Assembly: GCF_002906255.1 (NCBI RefSeq)
Contig: NZ_POTC01000011.1
Coordinates: 1-64,000, forward strand
Source of the DNA: Novacetimonas maltaceti
Lineage (GTDB): Bacteria > Pseudomonadota > Alphaproteobacteria > Acetobacterales > Acetobacteraceae
DNA length: 64,000 nucleotides
Direction of reading: 5' to 3'
Under the pieces are notes generated by a model, which did no database searches, had not been told where the DNA came from, and saw only the letters and a program-made list of their open reading frames with translations. The translations under genes and the position numbers were made by a program. Of the stretch, positions 16,957 through 26,398 are shown in pieces (position 1 is the stretch's first letter; every line of letters begins with the position of its first letter).

Positions 16957-18564
16957 ATGCCCGACCACGTTTCCGCTTTTTCCAGATCCAGTGCCGCTTT
17001 GGGCATGGGGGCCGCATTGCTGGCGATGGCGACGGGGCGGGCATGCGCGCTGCCGCCTGCCACCACGGCCGTGCCGCCGCCCGCTGCCGCGAACGCCGCG
17101 AGCGCCACGCCCGCCAGCGATCCCGTGCGCCTGCCCGCGCCCGGCCACGGCACGCCCGACAGCTTTGCCGACCTTGCGGCGCGGCTGCTGCCTGCGGTCG
17201 TCAATGTCTCCACCACCGAGATGGTGCGTCCCGGTGATGAAGACGATGACGGTGACGAGGGCGACAACAGCCCGCAGATCCCCAATTTCCCCGAAGGTTC
17301 CCCGTTCGAGAAGTTCTTCCACGACTTCATGAACCGCCAGAACAGCCCCAATGCGCCGCCACGCAAGATGCAGGCGCTGGGGTCGGGCTTCATCATCGAC
17401 CCAAGCGGCATTGTCGTGACCAACAACCATGTCGTGCGCAACGCCGAACAGATCACGGTCACGCTGCAGGACAATACGGTGCTCAAGGCGCACCTGCTGG
17501 GCCATGACGACCGCACCGACCTCGCGGTGCTGAAGGTGGACAGCCCCAGGCCGCTGCCCGCCGTGCCGTTCGGTGACAGCGACCATGCGCGCGTGGGCGA
17601 CTGGGTGCTGGCGATCGGCAATCCGTTCGGCCTGTCGGGCACGGTCACGGCGGGGATCATCTCCTCGCGCGGGCGCAATATCGAACAGGGCCCGTATGAC
17701 GATTTCATCCAGACCGACGCCCCGATCAACAAGGGCAATTCGGGTGGCCCGCTGTTCAACCTGCATGGGGACGTGATCGGGATCAACACGGCCATATTCT
17801 CGCCTTCCGGCGGGTCGATCGGGATCGGTTTCGCCATCCCCTCGGCCGAGGCGCAGGGCATCATCGAACAGCTTCGCAAGCACGGGAAGGTGTCGCGCGG
17901 GTGGATTGGCGTGCGTATCCAGGACGTGACGCAGGACATTGCCGACGGACTGGGCCTGAAGAGCGCGCATGGCGCCCTGATCGCCGGCGTGGAGGCCAAG
18001 GGCCCCGCCGCCGCCGCGCACCTGCAGACCGGCGACGTGATCGTGACGCTGGATGGCAAGGACATCGACGGCCGTGCCCTGCCGCGCCTTGTGGCGCAGC
18101 TTCCGGCAGGGCGGGTCGCGCACCTGGGCATCGTGCGCCATGACCACCCGATGAATGTCACGATCACCATCGGCGCCCTGCCGGAGGAAAAGACCGACAA
18201 AGCCGATGGCAAGCCCGCGCAGAAAGCCCCCGCCAGCGGCAGCATGGCGGTCGCGGGGCTGGGCTTTACCGTGGGGGCGATCGACGATATCGCGCGCCAG
18301 AAATACAACATGCCCGAAGGCCAGAAGGGCGTTGTCGTGACCGGTGTCACCGATGACAGCCCCGCCGCCGAGCGCGGCCTGCGCACGGGCGATGTCATTA
18401 CCGAGGTCCAGCAGGCCAGCGTCAGCACGCCTGCCGAACTGAAGCACCAGATCGACCTTGTCCGCGCGCAGAAGCGCCGCACCGTGCTGTTCCTCGTGCA
18501 GAACAGCGACGGCCTGCGCTGGGTGCCGTTCCCGCTTGCTGAATCGGGTGCGCATTCCGACTGA
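16957..18564 (+). CDS. degP: Periplasmic serine protease of the Do/HtrA family (DegP/DegQ)
   Basis: HtrA proteases combine protease and chaperone activity in the periplasm under envelope stress. Counting from the ATG at 16957, the triad is H158 (in TNNHVV), D188 (DRTDLA) and S262 (KGNSGGP). An alanine/proline-rich linker follows the signal peptide. PDZ1 begins near 'RGWIGVRIQDVTQDIADGLG' and PDZ2 is in the last hundred residues ('VTGVTDDSPAAERGLRTGDV'). The 535 residues fit the two-PDZ class. A Q-linker-like acidic region (90-105) is notable. A GGAAG lies eleven bases upstream of the chosen start. The FUSC transporter gene overlaps its stop codon by one base. Confidence 0.92.
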   Translation: MPDHVSAFSRSSAALGMGAALLAMATGRACALPPATTAVPPPAAANAASATPASDPVRLPAPGHGTPDSFADLAARLLPAVVNVSTTEMVRPGDEDDDGDEGDNSPQIPNFPEGSPFEKFFHDFMNRQNSPNAPPRKMQALGSGFIIDPSGIVVTNNHVVRNAEQITVTLQDNTVLKAHLLGHDDRTDLAVLKVDSPRPLPAVPFGDSDHARVGDWVLAIGNPFGLSGTVTAGIISSRGRNIEQGPYDDFIQTDAPINKGNSGGPLFNLHGDVIGINTAIFSPSGGSIGIGFAIPSAEAQGIIEQLRKHGKVSRGWIGVRIQDVTQDIADGLGLKSAHGALIAGVEAKGPAAAAHLQTGDVIVTLDGKDIDGRALPRLVAQLPAGRVAHLGIVRHDHPMNVTITIGALPEEKTDKADGKPAQKAPASGSMAVAGLGFTVGAIDDIARQKYNMPEGQKGVVVTGVTDDSPAAERGLRTGDVITEVQQASVSTPAELKHQIDLVRAQKRRTVLFLVQNSDGLRWVPFPLAESGAHSD

Positions 18565-19622
18565 TGGCCGGTTCCGCCCTATCTTCCGTACGTGATGACG
18601 TGTTTCTTGTGGCGGGCGGGACCTGGCGGCAGGTCGTGCGCATGGTCGTCTCGCTCATCGGGTCGGGGGTCGTGGCCCACCTGGTCCACCTGCAGGAACC
18701 CGTATGGGCGCTGATTACCTCTGTCGTGGTGATTACGCAGAGCAGGATGACCCAGACGCTGTCCACCGGGCAGGACCAGGTCGTCGGCACCCTGATCGGG
18801 GCTGCCGCCGGGATTTCCGCCATCGCAATGGAACAGTGGCTGTTCTGGCCCACGGACCTTGTGTTCTGGGTCATGCTGATGCCGGTTGCGGTGCTGGCGG
18901 CGGCGCGGCCCAAGATGCGCGTTGCGGTCATCACGCTGATGGTGGTGCTGCTGTTCCCCGGCAATGGCGCGCCGTTCGCCCGGCCGTTCGACCGTATCGC
19001 CTCCATCATGATCGGGGTGGTGGTGTCGTTCGTGGTCTCCTTCTTCGTGCTGCGTAACGAGGCCCGGCGCGAGGTGCTGCGCAATTCGGCGCAGTTGCTG
19101 CGGCAGGTCTCGGCCCTGCTGGAACTGGCGCTGCACCAGCATCCCGACAGTGACGCGGTCGCGGCGCTTGATGACAGGTGCCGGTCATTGCTGCAGGATC
19201 TCAATGACGGGGTGAAGGAGGCGGAGGTCGAACATCCCGGGTCGCTGGCGCGGCATGACCCGCTGGTGATGCGCCTGCCCGGACTGCTGCGCCGGCTGCG
19301 TGCCGATGCGATCTTTGTCGCGCGCGCCGCGGTGGAGGGGCAGACCGCAAGCACCGGCGACATCCTGCGCAGCGAGCGCGAGGTCCTGTCGCATGTGCTG
19401 GGGCAACTGGCGGACCGCTGCGACCTTGCCGCAACCCGCAGCAGGGGCAAGCCCCTGCCGGACGAGGGGGTGGAGGACGTGCTGTCGCAGATCCACCAGC
19501 CCGGTTCCCACTGGACGCCGGTGATGTGTTTCGCCATCGGCCTGCTGCATACCGACCTGATGGTCCTGATCCGCAACGTCTGGGCCGACGGGCGCACCGA
19601 TGAAGGTGCCCCCGCCGCCTGA
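18564..19622 (+). CDS. FUSC/aromatic acid exporter family membrane protein
   Basis: The N-terminal half carries hydrophobic segments ('VVRMVVSLIGSGVVAHLVHL', 'VWALITSVVVITQSRMTQTL', 'VFWVMLMPVAVLAAARPKMR' and two more) matching the fusaric-acid-resistance (FUSC) domain. The C-terminal half is a soluble, helical domain with arginine-rich turns. At 352 residues it is a short single-unit member, comparable to ArAE-type exporters. Its ATG overlaps the HtrA stop codon (TGATG), so the two are translationally coupled. Substrates of the family include aromatic acids, but the substrate here is unknown. Confidence 0.8.
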   Translation: MAGSALSSVRDDVFLVAGGTWRQVVRMVVSLIGSGVVAHLVHLQEPVWALITSVVVITQSRMTQTLSTGQDQVVGTLIGAAAGISAIAMEQWLFWPTDLVFWVMLMPVAVLAAARPKMRVAVITLMVVLLFPGNGAPFARPFDRIASIMIGVVVSFVVSFFVLRNEARREVLRNSAQLLRQVSALLELALHQHPDSDAVAALDDRCRSLLQDLNDGVKEAEVEHPGSLARHDPLVMRLPGLLRRLRADAIFVARAAVEGQTASTGDILRSEREVLSHVLGQLADRCDLAATRSRGKPLPDEGVEDVLSQIHQPGSHWTPVMCFAIGLLHTDLMVLIRNVWADGRTDEGAPAA

Positions 19623-19856
19623 GATGCGCCCTGCGGCGATGGGCCATGGTCCCATGGCGGCCCTGTTGTCCCATAATTGTGGTATATGCGGGACATATTT
19701 CCGGTTCACGCCGGATTGCATGCCACCAATGGCCTGCTGGTGCGTTGGTACCCGCAGTGTCCCGGTGGACATGTGGTCTGGGGACGTGTGCCCGCGTGAC
19801 ATCACGCATGCGGTTCCGGGACCGGGTCAACATGAAGCAGGAGTCTGGATATCATC

Positions 19857-21320
19857 ATGCTGAACAGAGCGATTCTTGGAAACCTTCCCGAAGGTGTGCG
19901 TGGCCCGGCCTATGACCCGGCGACACTGACGCCAGGAATCGTGCATTTCGGGGTTGGCAACTTCTTTCGCGCGCATGAGGCCTGGTATGTGGAGCGCTGC
20001 CTTGACCGCGGAAAGCCGGGACCATGGGGGATCGTGGGGGTCGGCCTGACGTCGGGCGCGCGCAGCGAACGCAAGGCGGAGACGTTCCGCGCGCAGGACG
20101 GGCTGTATTCCCTGACGGAAGTGGATGCCGACGGCGCGCGCACCGTCCGGGTCATCGGGGTGCTGCGTGAGTACCTGCTGGCCCCGGCGGACCCGGAGGC
20201 GGTGCTGGCGCGCCTGTGCGATCCGGCCATCCGCATCGTCAGCATGACCATTACCGAAGGTGGCTACAACATCGACGAGGAAACCGGCGAATTCCGCATC
20301 GACAACCCGAGGGTGGAAGCCGACCTTGCCAACCCGCAGGCCCCGGCCACGGTGTTTGGCTTCGTGGTGGAGGCCCTGCGTCGCAGGCGCGCGGCCGGGA
20401 CGGGGCCGTTCACGGTCATGTCGTGCGACAACCTGCGCCATAACGGGCAGGTCGCCCGCACCGCCTTCGTCGGCTATGCCCGCGCCTGCGACCCGGACCT
20501 TGCGCAGTGGATCGAGGCCAACGTGACCTTTCCATGCAGCATGGTGGACCGCATCACCCCCAGCGTGGATGCGCGCATGCGCGACCTGCTGAACCGTGAG
20601 AGCGGTCTGGATGACGCGCTGCCGGTGCTGGCGGAGGATTTCAGCCAGTGGGTGCTCGAGGACAGTTTCTGCGCCGGGCGCCCCCCGCTGGAGAAGGCGG
20701 GGGTGGAGTTCGTCAGTGACGTGACCGGTTATGAACAGGTCAAGGTCCGGATGCTCAATGCGGCGCATGTGACGCTTGGCGCGCTGGGCCTGCTGCTGGG
20801 GTATCGCTATGTCCATGATGCGATCGCGGATGCGGACCTGCACCGTTTCATCAACGCCTACCTGCAGAAGGACGTCATGACGCAGATCCATGCGCCGCAG
20901 GGACTGGACCTCGATGCCTACCGCCGCAAGGTCATCAGCAGGTTTTCCAACCGTGCGGTGGCGGATACGCTGCTGCGGATCTGCAGCGATGGCGCGTCGA
21001 AGTCCCAGGTCTTCTGGACCGACACGGTGCGCCGCTCGCTCCAGTCGGGACATGACCTGTCGCGGATCGCCTTCGGCCTTGCCGCCTATCTGGAGATGCT
21101 GCGCGGTATTGATGAAAAGGGGGAGACCTATACCCCGCTGGAGCCGACCCTGACGGAAGGGCAGGTTGCGCTGGCCCGCGACACGGACCCCGCCGCCGCA
21201 CTTGCCCTGCCGGCGTTCGACGGGTGGCGTGACCTCCAGACGCCCGAACTGACGCAGGCGATCGTTGCGGCGCGCCGGGCGATCCGCGAACACGGTGTCC
21301 GCGCCAGCCTGCCGGACTGA
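19857..21320 (+). CDS. Mannitol dehydrogenase family polyol dehydrogenase
   Basis: This 487-residue enzyme is a polyol-specific long-chain dehydrogenase, which oxidises mannitol, arabitol or a related polyol to the ketose with NAD(P). The family signature is present as 'FPCSMVDRITPS' (about residues 222-233). The N-terminal nucleotide-binding segment is 'IVHFGVGNFFRAH'. The length matches mannitol 2-dehydrogenases. AGGAG lies upstream of the ATG. Acetic acid bacteria use such enzymes in fructose/mannitol interconversion. Exact substrate preference cannot be settled here; fructuronate and tagaturonate reductases are related alternatives. It is a single gene ended by a degenerate repeat element. 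Confidence 0.88.
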   Translation: MLNRAILGNLPEGVRGPAYDPATLTPGIVHFGVGNFFRAHEAWYVERCLDRGKPGPWGIVGVGLTSGARSERKAETFRAQDGLYSLTEVDADGARTVRVIGVLREYLLAPADPEAVLARLCDPAIRIVSMTITEGGYNIDEETGEFRIDNPRVEADLANPQAPATVFGFVVEALRRRRAAGTGPFTVMSCDNLRHNGQVARTAFVGYARACDPDLAQWIEANVTFPCSMVDRITPSVDARMRDLLNRESGLDDALPVLAEDFSQWVLEDSFCAGRPPLEKAGVEFVSDVTGYEQVKVRMLNAAHVTLGALGLLLGYRYVHDAIADADLHRFINAYLQKDVMTQIHAPQGLDLDAYRRKVISRFSNRAVADTLLRICSDGASKSQVFWTDTVRRSLQSGHDLSRIAFGLAAYLEMLRGIDEKGETYTPLEPTLTEGQVALARDTDPAAALALPAFDGWRDLQTPELTQAIVAARRAIREHGVRASLPD

Positions 21321-21334
21321 TCACGCAGGCTGGA

Positions 21335-21408
21335 GTTTCTGGTGCGGCTTTTGCCAAGAAGCTTCGAAAGATGCCGCCTTTTTGGAAAAAGCCGGCATCC
21401 GGAAACTT
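21335..21408. repeat. Degenerate family-A hairpin element
   Basis: The elements of the family are still recognisable: gtttctggtg, then an eroded aagcttcgaaaga, then the hairpin tgccgcctttttggaaaaagccggca, then ggaaactt. It lies 15 bases after the mannitol dehydrogenase stop, in the convergent gap with a GNAT gene. Confidence 0.65.
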
Positions 21409-21445
21409 GTCCGGACATACGCGTGCGCTGTTGCGGACGAATTTT

Positions 21446-21961
21446 TCACGACCCCATGTCCGGGACGGCGCGCGACATGGGCATGGCCCCGTCGCCATAG
21501 GACGCGGCGGCCTCCATGGCGGCGGGTACGGGCGTAAAACCCTGCCGCCGCCAGAACCCCACGGCCTGTTGTGTCGCCATCAGCGCGATGCGGCGCAGTC
21601 CCGCCCGTCGCGCGGCACGTTCGAGCAGGGCAAGCGCGCGGGTTGCCGCCCCCTGTCCGCGCAGGGCCGGGGCAATGGCGATGTCATGGACATACCAGCA
21701 GTCGGGATCGGGCGGCAGCGCGTGCAGCAGCATGTTCAGGCGCGGCGGATGGCGCAGGTGCCACGGATGGCTCAGCAGGTATCCCGCCAGCGTCTTTTTG
21801 CCCCCATCCAACCCATGGCATCCCGCCGGGCACAGGGCAAGGCGTTCAGCGAAAACGGCCATGTCCTCGGGGTAGGCGGGATGGATTTGCGCTGCGAGTA
21901 CCTGTACATCCGGCAGGTCGGCATGGTACAGGGGGCGCCATTGTGCTGTCATTTTCACCAT
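21446..21961 (-). CDS. GNAT family N-acetyltransferase
   Basis: This protein of 171 residues shows the acetyl-CoA-binding motif A as 'WYVHDIAIAPALRGQGAATR' (about residues 89-108). The usual helix 'ALALLERAARRAGLRRIALM' follows, then 'QAVGFWRRQGFTPVP', the typical C-terminal GNAT strand. An ATG at 21952 is an alternative start, and neither has a strong ribosome-binding site. The substrate is unknown. The gene is divergent from the ModE-like regulator, whose ATG is only 124 bases away. Confidence 0.8.
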   Translation of the reverse strand: MVKMTAQWRPLYHADLPDVQVLAAQIHPAYPEDMAVFAERLALCPAGCHGLDGGKKTLAGYLLSHPWHLRHPPRLNMLLHALPPDPDCWYVHDIAIAPALRGQGAATRALALLERAARRAGLRRIALMATQQAVGFWRRQGFTPVPAAMEAAASYGDGAMPMSRAVPDMGS

Positions 21962-22085
21962 TGTGCATATAGACGGGAAATATAATAAAACATTTCCGGG
22001 GCATTATTGGACGAGATGGTCATATACCGGTTATTCGTGGCCCGACGCCCACCCTTTTATCCCAAGTGCAGGAGCACCTGACAGA

Positions 22086-22427
22086 ATGACGGATCTGCGT
22101 CTTACATTACGTATTGATGCCAATGGCAAACCCCTGCTCGGGCATGGGAAGATCCGCCTTCTGGAACAGATCGAGGAAACGGGCTCCATCTCTGCCGCCG
22201 CACGGGCGATGGGCATGTCCTATCGCCGGGCATGGCTGCTGGTGGAATCGATGAACTCGGTTTTCGTGCACCCGCTTGTCGCCGCGCGCCCGGGCGGCGG
22301 CGGCGGGGCGGGCCTGTCGGATGATGGGCACAGGGTCCTGAAACTTTACCGCGAAATAGAAAAACTGTCGCGCCATGCGGCCGACGGGCCACTGGCCGAA
22401 CTGTCGGGCATGTGCGAAGTGCCGTGA
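22086..22427 (+). CDS. ModE-like winged-helix transcriptional regulator (DNA-binding domain only)
   Basis: The 113-residue protein fits the LysR/ModE-type winged helix found as a free-standing domain. 'RLTLRIDANGKPLLGHGKIR' is the N-terminal strand-wing region. 'LLEQIEETGSISAAARAMGM' with 'SYRRAWLLVESMN' is the helix-turn-helix. 'GLSDDGHRVLKLYREIEK' ends the fold. It lacks the molybdate-binding MOP domain, so a molybdate response would need another partner. No molybdate transport genes are nearby. I chose the start at 22086 with an AGGAG about 11 bases upstream, rather than the open frame from 21963. The target could be the divergent GNAT or the downstream opgGH genes, which is inference. Confidence 0.8.
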   Translation: MTDLRLTLRIDANGKPLLGHGKIRLLEQIEETGSISAAARAMGMSYRRAWLLVESMNSVFVHPLVAARPGGGGGAGLSDDGHRVLKLYREIEKLSRHAADGPLAELSGMCEVP

Positions 22428-22572
22428 AAATGCCATGGCACGGCCATAGGGACCACAGACATAGGGAACAGGGTGACTGGACTGCCATCGCACGGAAATG
22501 GCGCGGATTCGATTGATAAAGAGATCCACTGCAACGGCTTTGCGGCGGGTCGATAATGATAATGATCGGGGA

Positions 22573-24117
22573 ATGATTTCAGTGTTGCGACGTGATATTG
22601 TAAAGGCCGGGGCAGGCCTGTCGGTTTTCTCCCTTCTGGGCGGGCTCGATGCCTTTCGTGGCGCGCGTGCGGCGGATGGGCCGGAAGCGGGCGTTTTTGA
22701 CGATACGACCGTCAGGCAGCTTGCGCACCGCCTGTCGCAACAGGCCTACCGCCCGCCTGAGGAAACGCTGCCCACAGCCCTGCGGGACATGAATTTCGAT
22801 CAGTTCACCTCCATCGCCTACCGGCCCGAACAGGCCCTGTGGCATGGGGAGAACCTGGGGTTCGAGGTGGAATTCTTCCCCCGTGGCTATCTCTATCGCC
22901 CCCGGATCGAGATGTACGAGGTGATCGACGGCAAGGCCGCGCCCGTTCCCTATTCGGCGGACCTGTTCACCTATGGCAATCCGGCGTTGCGGGTGGATGA
23001 CAATATCGGCTTTTCGGGACTGCGGATCCGCGCGCCCATCAACACGCCCGGCGTGATGGAGGAATTCTGCGTCTTCCTTGGCGCATCCTATTTCCGCGCG
23101 GTGGCCAAGGGTCAGACCTATGGCCTGTCGGCGCGCGGCTTCGCCGATGGCACGGGCGACCCGAAAGGGGAGGAGTTCGCACTGTTCCGCGCCTACTGGC
23201 TGGAAAAGCCACGTTCCGGCGTGGATAGCGTGGTGCTGCATGCGCTGCTTGACAGTCCGTCGCTGACGGGGGCGTTCCGGTTCACCATCCGCCCGGGGGA
23301 GACGACGGTCTTTGACGTGCAGACCTACCTCTACCCGCGCAAGGAGATCGCGCAGTCGGGCATCGCGCCCCTGACGGGCATGTTCTATTTCGATGCCAAC
23401 GACCGCAACCATGTCGATGACTGGCGCCCCGCCGCCCATGACAGCGAGGCGCTGTCGATGTGGACCGGGGGCGGGCAGCAGTTGTGGCGTCCGCTGCGCA
23501 ACCCGCAGGACCTCCAGTTCTCGGCCTTTGCCGACGTGCGTCCGCACGGCTTCGGCCTGATGCAGCGCAAGCGCGCGTTTGAGGATTTCGAGGACCTGGC
23601 CCTCAATTACGAAAAACGCCCCTCCCTGTGGATCGAACCGATTGGTGACTGGGGCGCGGGCAGCGTGGACCTGGTGGAAATCCCGACCCCGAACGAGGTC
23701 AACGACAACATCGTCTCCTTCTGGCGTCCGCGCGATGCGCTGGCGGCGGGGCATGAATATGCCTTCACCTACCGGATGTACTGGGGGTGGGACACGCCAT
23801 GGCCGACGCATCTGGCCCGCATTGCCGCAACGCGCGTCGGGGCGTCGACGGACGGGTCGCATACCCGCTTCTTTGACATAGATTTCACGGGTGAGCCGTT
23901 CGTGAACCTTCCCCGGGATGCGAAATTCCATCTCCAGACCCGTACGTCGGCGGGCGAGATCCGCAATGTCGTGGTCGAGGCGAACCCAGACATCCACGGC
24001 TGGCGCGCCACGTTCGAATTCGATCCCAAGGATGCGAAGATCGCCGAACTCGACTGTTCGCTGGCGAATGACCAGGGAACGGTTTCGGAGGAATGGGTTT
24101 ACCGATGGACGCCGTGA
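22573..24117 (+). CDS. opgG: Periplasmic glucan biosynthesis protein OpgG (MdoG family)
   Basis: OpgG is a periplasmic protein needed for making osmoregulated periplasmic glucans. It is thought to shape or branch the backbone made by OpgH. The N-terminus from 22573 (MISVLRRDIVKAGAG) has a twin-arginine signal, followed by a hydrophobic stretch and A-R-A. Family segments are 'YRPEQALWHGENLGFEVEFF', 'TYGNPALRVDDNIGFSGLRI', 'LGASYFRAVAKGQTYGLSAR' and 'GEEFALFRAYWLEKP'. The length is 514 residues. The start is supported only by a weak GGGG upstream; the frame opens at 22498. It overlaps opgH, giving an opgGH operon. Confidence 0.93.
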   Translation: MISVLRRDIVKAGAGLSVFSLLGGLDAFRGARAADGPEAGVFDDTTVRQLAHRLSQQAYRPPEETLPTALRDMNFDQFTSIAYRPEQALWHGENLGFEVEFFPRGYLYRPRIEMYEVIDGKAAPVPYSADLFTYGNPALRVDDNIGFSGLRIRAPINTPGVMEEFCVFLGASYFRAVAKGQTYGLSARGFADGTGDPKGEEFALFRAYWLEKPRSGVDSVVLHALLDSPSLTGAFRFTIRPGETTVFDVQTYLYPRKEIAQSGIAPLTGMFYFDANDRNHVDDWRPAAHDSEALSMWTGGGQQLWRPLRNPQDLQFSAFADVRPHGFGLMQRKRAFEDFEDLALNYEKRPSLWIEPIGDWGAGSVDLVEIPTPNEVNDNIVSFWRPRDALAAGHEYAFTYRMYWGWDTPWPTHLARIAATRVGASTDGSHTRFFDIDFTGEPFVNLPRDAKFHLQTRTSAGEIRNVVVEANPDIHGWRATFEFDPKDAKIAELDCSLANDQGTVSEEWVYRWTP

Positions 24118-26246
24118 CGCCCGGCGTGTCACCCGGGGCCGGGGGGACGCTGCCGCCGCCCGCGCCGCTGGAGATGCCGGTCCATTCCCTGTCGCACCTG
24201 CCGCCGGGGGGCCGCGCGGGTGCGCCGGTCACGCAGTGGTCGGGCATCGTGCTGCGCCGTGTGCTCGTCCTTGGCAGTGCGCTGGTGCTGACGGGATGGG
24301 CCACGTATGAAATGAACCTCGTGTTCAACGCCATCAGCGTCTCCATCGCCGGTGTCGTCATGCTGGCGCTGTTCGTGGTGCTGTTCCTGTGGATCGCGCT
24401 GGCGTTCACGTCCGCGCTGGCGGGGTTCTTCTCGCTCATGTCGCGGGGCGGGGGGCTTGGCCTTGGCATCCGGCCCGACGGGCCGCTGCCCCGGTTGGTG
24501 GCGCGCACGGCGCTGCTTATGCCCACCTATAACGAGGACCCCGGCCGTGTGATGGCGGGCCTGCGCGCGATCTGCGACAGCCTTGTCGCCACGGGACAGG
24601 CCGGTGCGTTCGACCTGTTCGTCCTGTCGGACACGACGGACCCCGATGTGTGGGTGGCGGAAGAGGAAGCCTATATGGCGCTGTGCCGCGCGACGGAGGG
24701 GCGTCTGCGTGTCTATTACCGGCGTCGCGCGCAGAATATCGACCGCAAGGCCGGCAATATCGCCGAATGGGTCCGCCGTTTTGGTGCGGCGTACCAGCAG
24801 ATGATCACCCTTGATGCCGACAGCGTCATGTCGGGCGACACCATCGTGCGCCTGACCGCGGCGATGGAGGCCAATCCCGGTGTCGGCCTGATCCAGTCCC
24901 TGCCGGTGATCGTCAATGGCACGACCCTGTTTGCCCGCATGCAGCAGTTCGCCGGGCGGGTCTATGGCCCGCTGATCGCGCACGGCATCGCCTGGTGGCA
25001 TGGGTCGGAGGGCAATTACTGGGGCCATAACGCGGTCATCCGCACCCGTGCCTTTGCCGAACAGGCGGCGTTGCCCCACCTGCCGGGACGCAAGCCCTTT
25101 GGCGGTGCGATCATGAGCCACGATTTCGTGGAGGCCGCGCTGATGCGGCGCGGGGGATGGGCAATCCACATGGTGCCCGCCCTGATGGGATCGTACGAGG
25201 AAAGCCCGCCATCGCTGACGGATATCGCGATCCGTGACCGGCGCTGGTGCCAGGGCAACCTGCAGCACGCCAAGGTGGTCTCCGCCACGGGGCTGCACTG
25301 GATCAGCCGCCTGCACATGCTGATGGGGATCGGGTCGTATGTGACGTCCCCGCTGTGGCTGGTGTTCCTGCTTGCCGGTATCCTCGTGTCCTTGCAGAGC
25401 AGGTTTTCACGACCGGAATATTTCGGCGACACCAAACTGCTCTATCCCCACTGGCCGCATGTCGATCCGGTGCAGGCGCGTTTCATGTTCCTTGCCACGA
25501 TGGGGATCCTGCTGGCGCCAAAGATGCTGGCCTATGTCGCGCTGCTGTTTGACGGGCGGCTGCGGCGCGGGTGCGGGGGGGCGTTCCGCGCGGCCGTGTC
25601 GATCCTTGTGGAGACGGTGCTTGGCGGCCTTGTCGCGCCGGTGGCCATGCTGATCCAGACGATGGGCGTGCTGTCGATCCTGATGGGACGCGATTCGGGA
25701 TGGAACGCGCAACGCCGCGACGATGGCGGCGTGTCCGCGATGCAGAACGTGCGGCTGTATCTGGGCTACACCCTGTTCGGGGTCGCGCTGGGGGTTGCGG
25801 CGTGGGTGGTCTCGCTGTCGCTGTTCCTCTGGATGCTGCCGGTCCTGCTGGGGCTGGTGCTGGCCATCCCGATGGCGATCCTGACCGGCAGCCGTGCCGC
25901 CGGGCAGGATTTGCGCCGCGCGGGCCTGCTGCTGATCCCGGAGGAGACATCGCCCCCCGACGTGCTGGCGCGCGCGGTGCGCAACCTGCGTGACATGGCG
26001 GGACGCCCGATTGGCGATGCGCTGGCGGTGCTGCGTGCGCACCCCGCGCTGCTGGCGCTGCATTGCGCCATGCTGCCGCCGCCGCGGCACAGGGGCGACC
26101 CGATCGACGCCAACCTGCTGGTCGGACTGGTCAAGCTGCGGGAGGTGCCTGACCTTCAGGCGGCACGCAAGGCGTTGAGCCCACGCGAAAAGGCCGCCGT
26201 CCTTGGCAATGCCGAAGGACTGCACCTGCTGGAGGCGCTGTCCTGA
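24105..26246 (+). CDS. opgH: Glucan glucosyltransferase OpgH (MdoH family)
   Basis: OpgH is the inner-membrane GT2 glucosyltransferase that polymerises glucose from UDP-glucose and exports the glucan. The catalytic core shows 'LLMPTYNEDPGRVMAGLRAI', the DxD segment 'MITLDADSVMSGDTIVRL', and the acceptor motif R-x-x-R-W in 'IRDRRWCQGNLQH'. N-terminal transmembrane segments lie near residues 55-80 and 85-110, and several more follow 'WISRLHMLMGIGSYVTSPLW'. I prefer the ATG at 24105, because the GGAGGA at 24087-24092 is too close to the alternative at 24093. The gene overlaps opgG by 13 bases. A strong terminator follows. Confidence 0.94.
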   Translation: MDAVTPGVSPGAGGTLPPPAPLEMPVHSLSHLPPGGRAGAPVTQWSGIVLRRVLVLGSALVLTGWATYEMNLVFNAISVSIAGVVMLALFVVLFLWIALAFTSALAGFFSLMSRGGGLGLGIRPDGPLPRLVARTALLMPTYNEDPGRVMAGLRAICDSLVATGQAGAFDLFVLSDTTDPDVWVAEEEAYMALCRATEGRLRVYYRRRAQNIDRKAGNIAEWVRRFGAAYQQMITLDADSVMSGDTIVRLTAAMEANPGVGLIQSLPVIVNGTTLFARMQQFAGRVYGPLIAHGIAWWHGSEGNYWGHNAVIRTRAFAEQAALPHLPGRKPFGGAIMSHDFVEAALMRRGGWAIHMVPALMGSYEESPPSLTDIAIRDRRWCQGNLQHAKVVSATGLHWISRLHMLMGIGSYVTSPLWLVFLLAGILVSLQSRFSRPEYFGDTKLLYPHWPHVDPVQARFMFLATMGILLAPKMLAYVALLFDGRLRRGCGGAFRAAVSILVETVLGGLVAPVAMLIQTMGVLSILMGRDSGWNAQRRDDGGVSAMQNVRLYLGYTLFGVALGVAAWVVSLSLFLWMLPVLLGLVLAIPMAILTGSRAAGQDLRRAGLLLIPEETSPPDVLARAVRNLRDMAGRPIGDALAVLRAHPALLALHCAMLPPPRHRGDPIDANLLVGLVKLREVPDLQAARKALSPREKAAVLGNAEGLHLLEALS

Positions 26247-26285
26247 CCGGCCGTCTGGCAGGATGGCCCTGACAGGGGTTCAGTG

Positions 26286-26324
26286 ATGCCGCCTTCCGGT
26301 CTGGGGAAGGCGGCATTCTTTTTT
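26286..26324 (+). terminator. Rho-independent terminator after opgH
   Basis: A perfect 12-bp stem (atgccgccttcc with ggaaggcggcat, seven-base loop) is followed by tctttttt. The bases downstream (gaaaaaagcttcgccgggaactt, to about 26356) look like an eroded right half of the family-A element, so the terminator may be a remnant of it. It lies between the convergent opgH and the secreted hypothetical protein. Confidence 0.88.
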
Positions 26325-26398
26325 GACGCTTCCTGAAAAAAGCTTCGCCGGGAACTTCCGGAATTTACGTGCAGGCCCTGAACCCCATGGGGCCGGGG

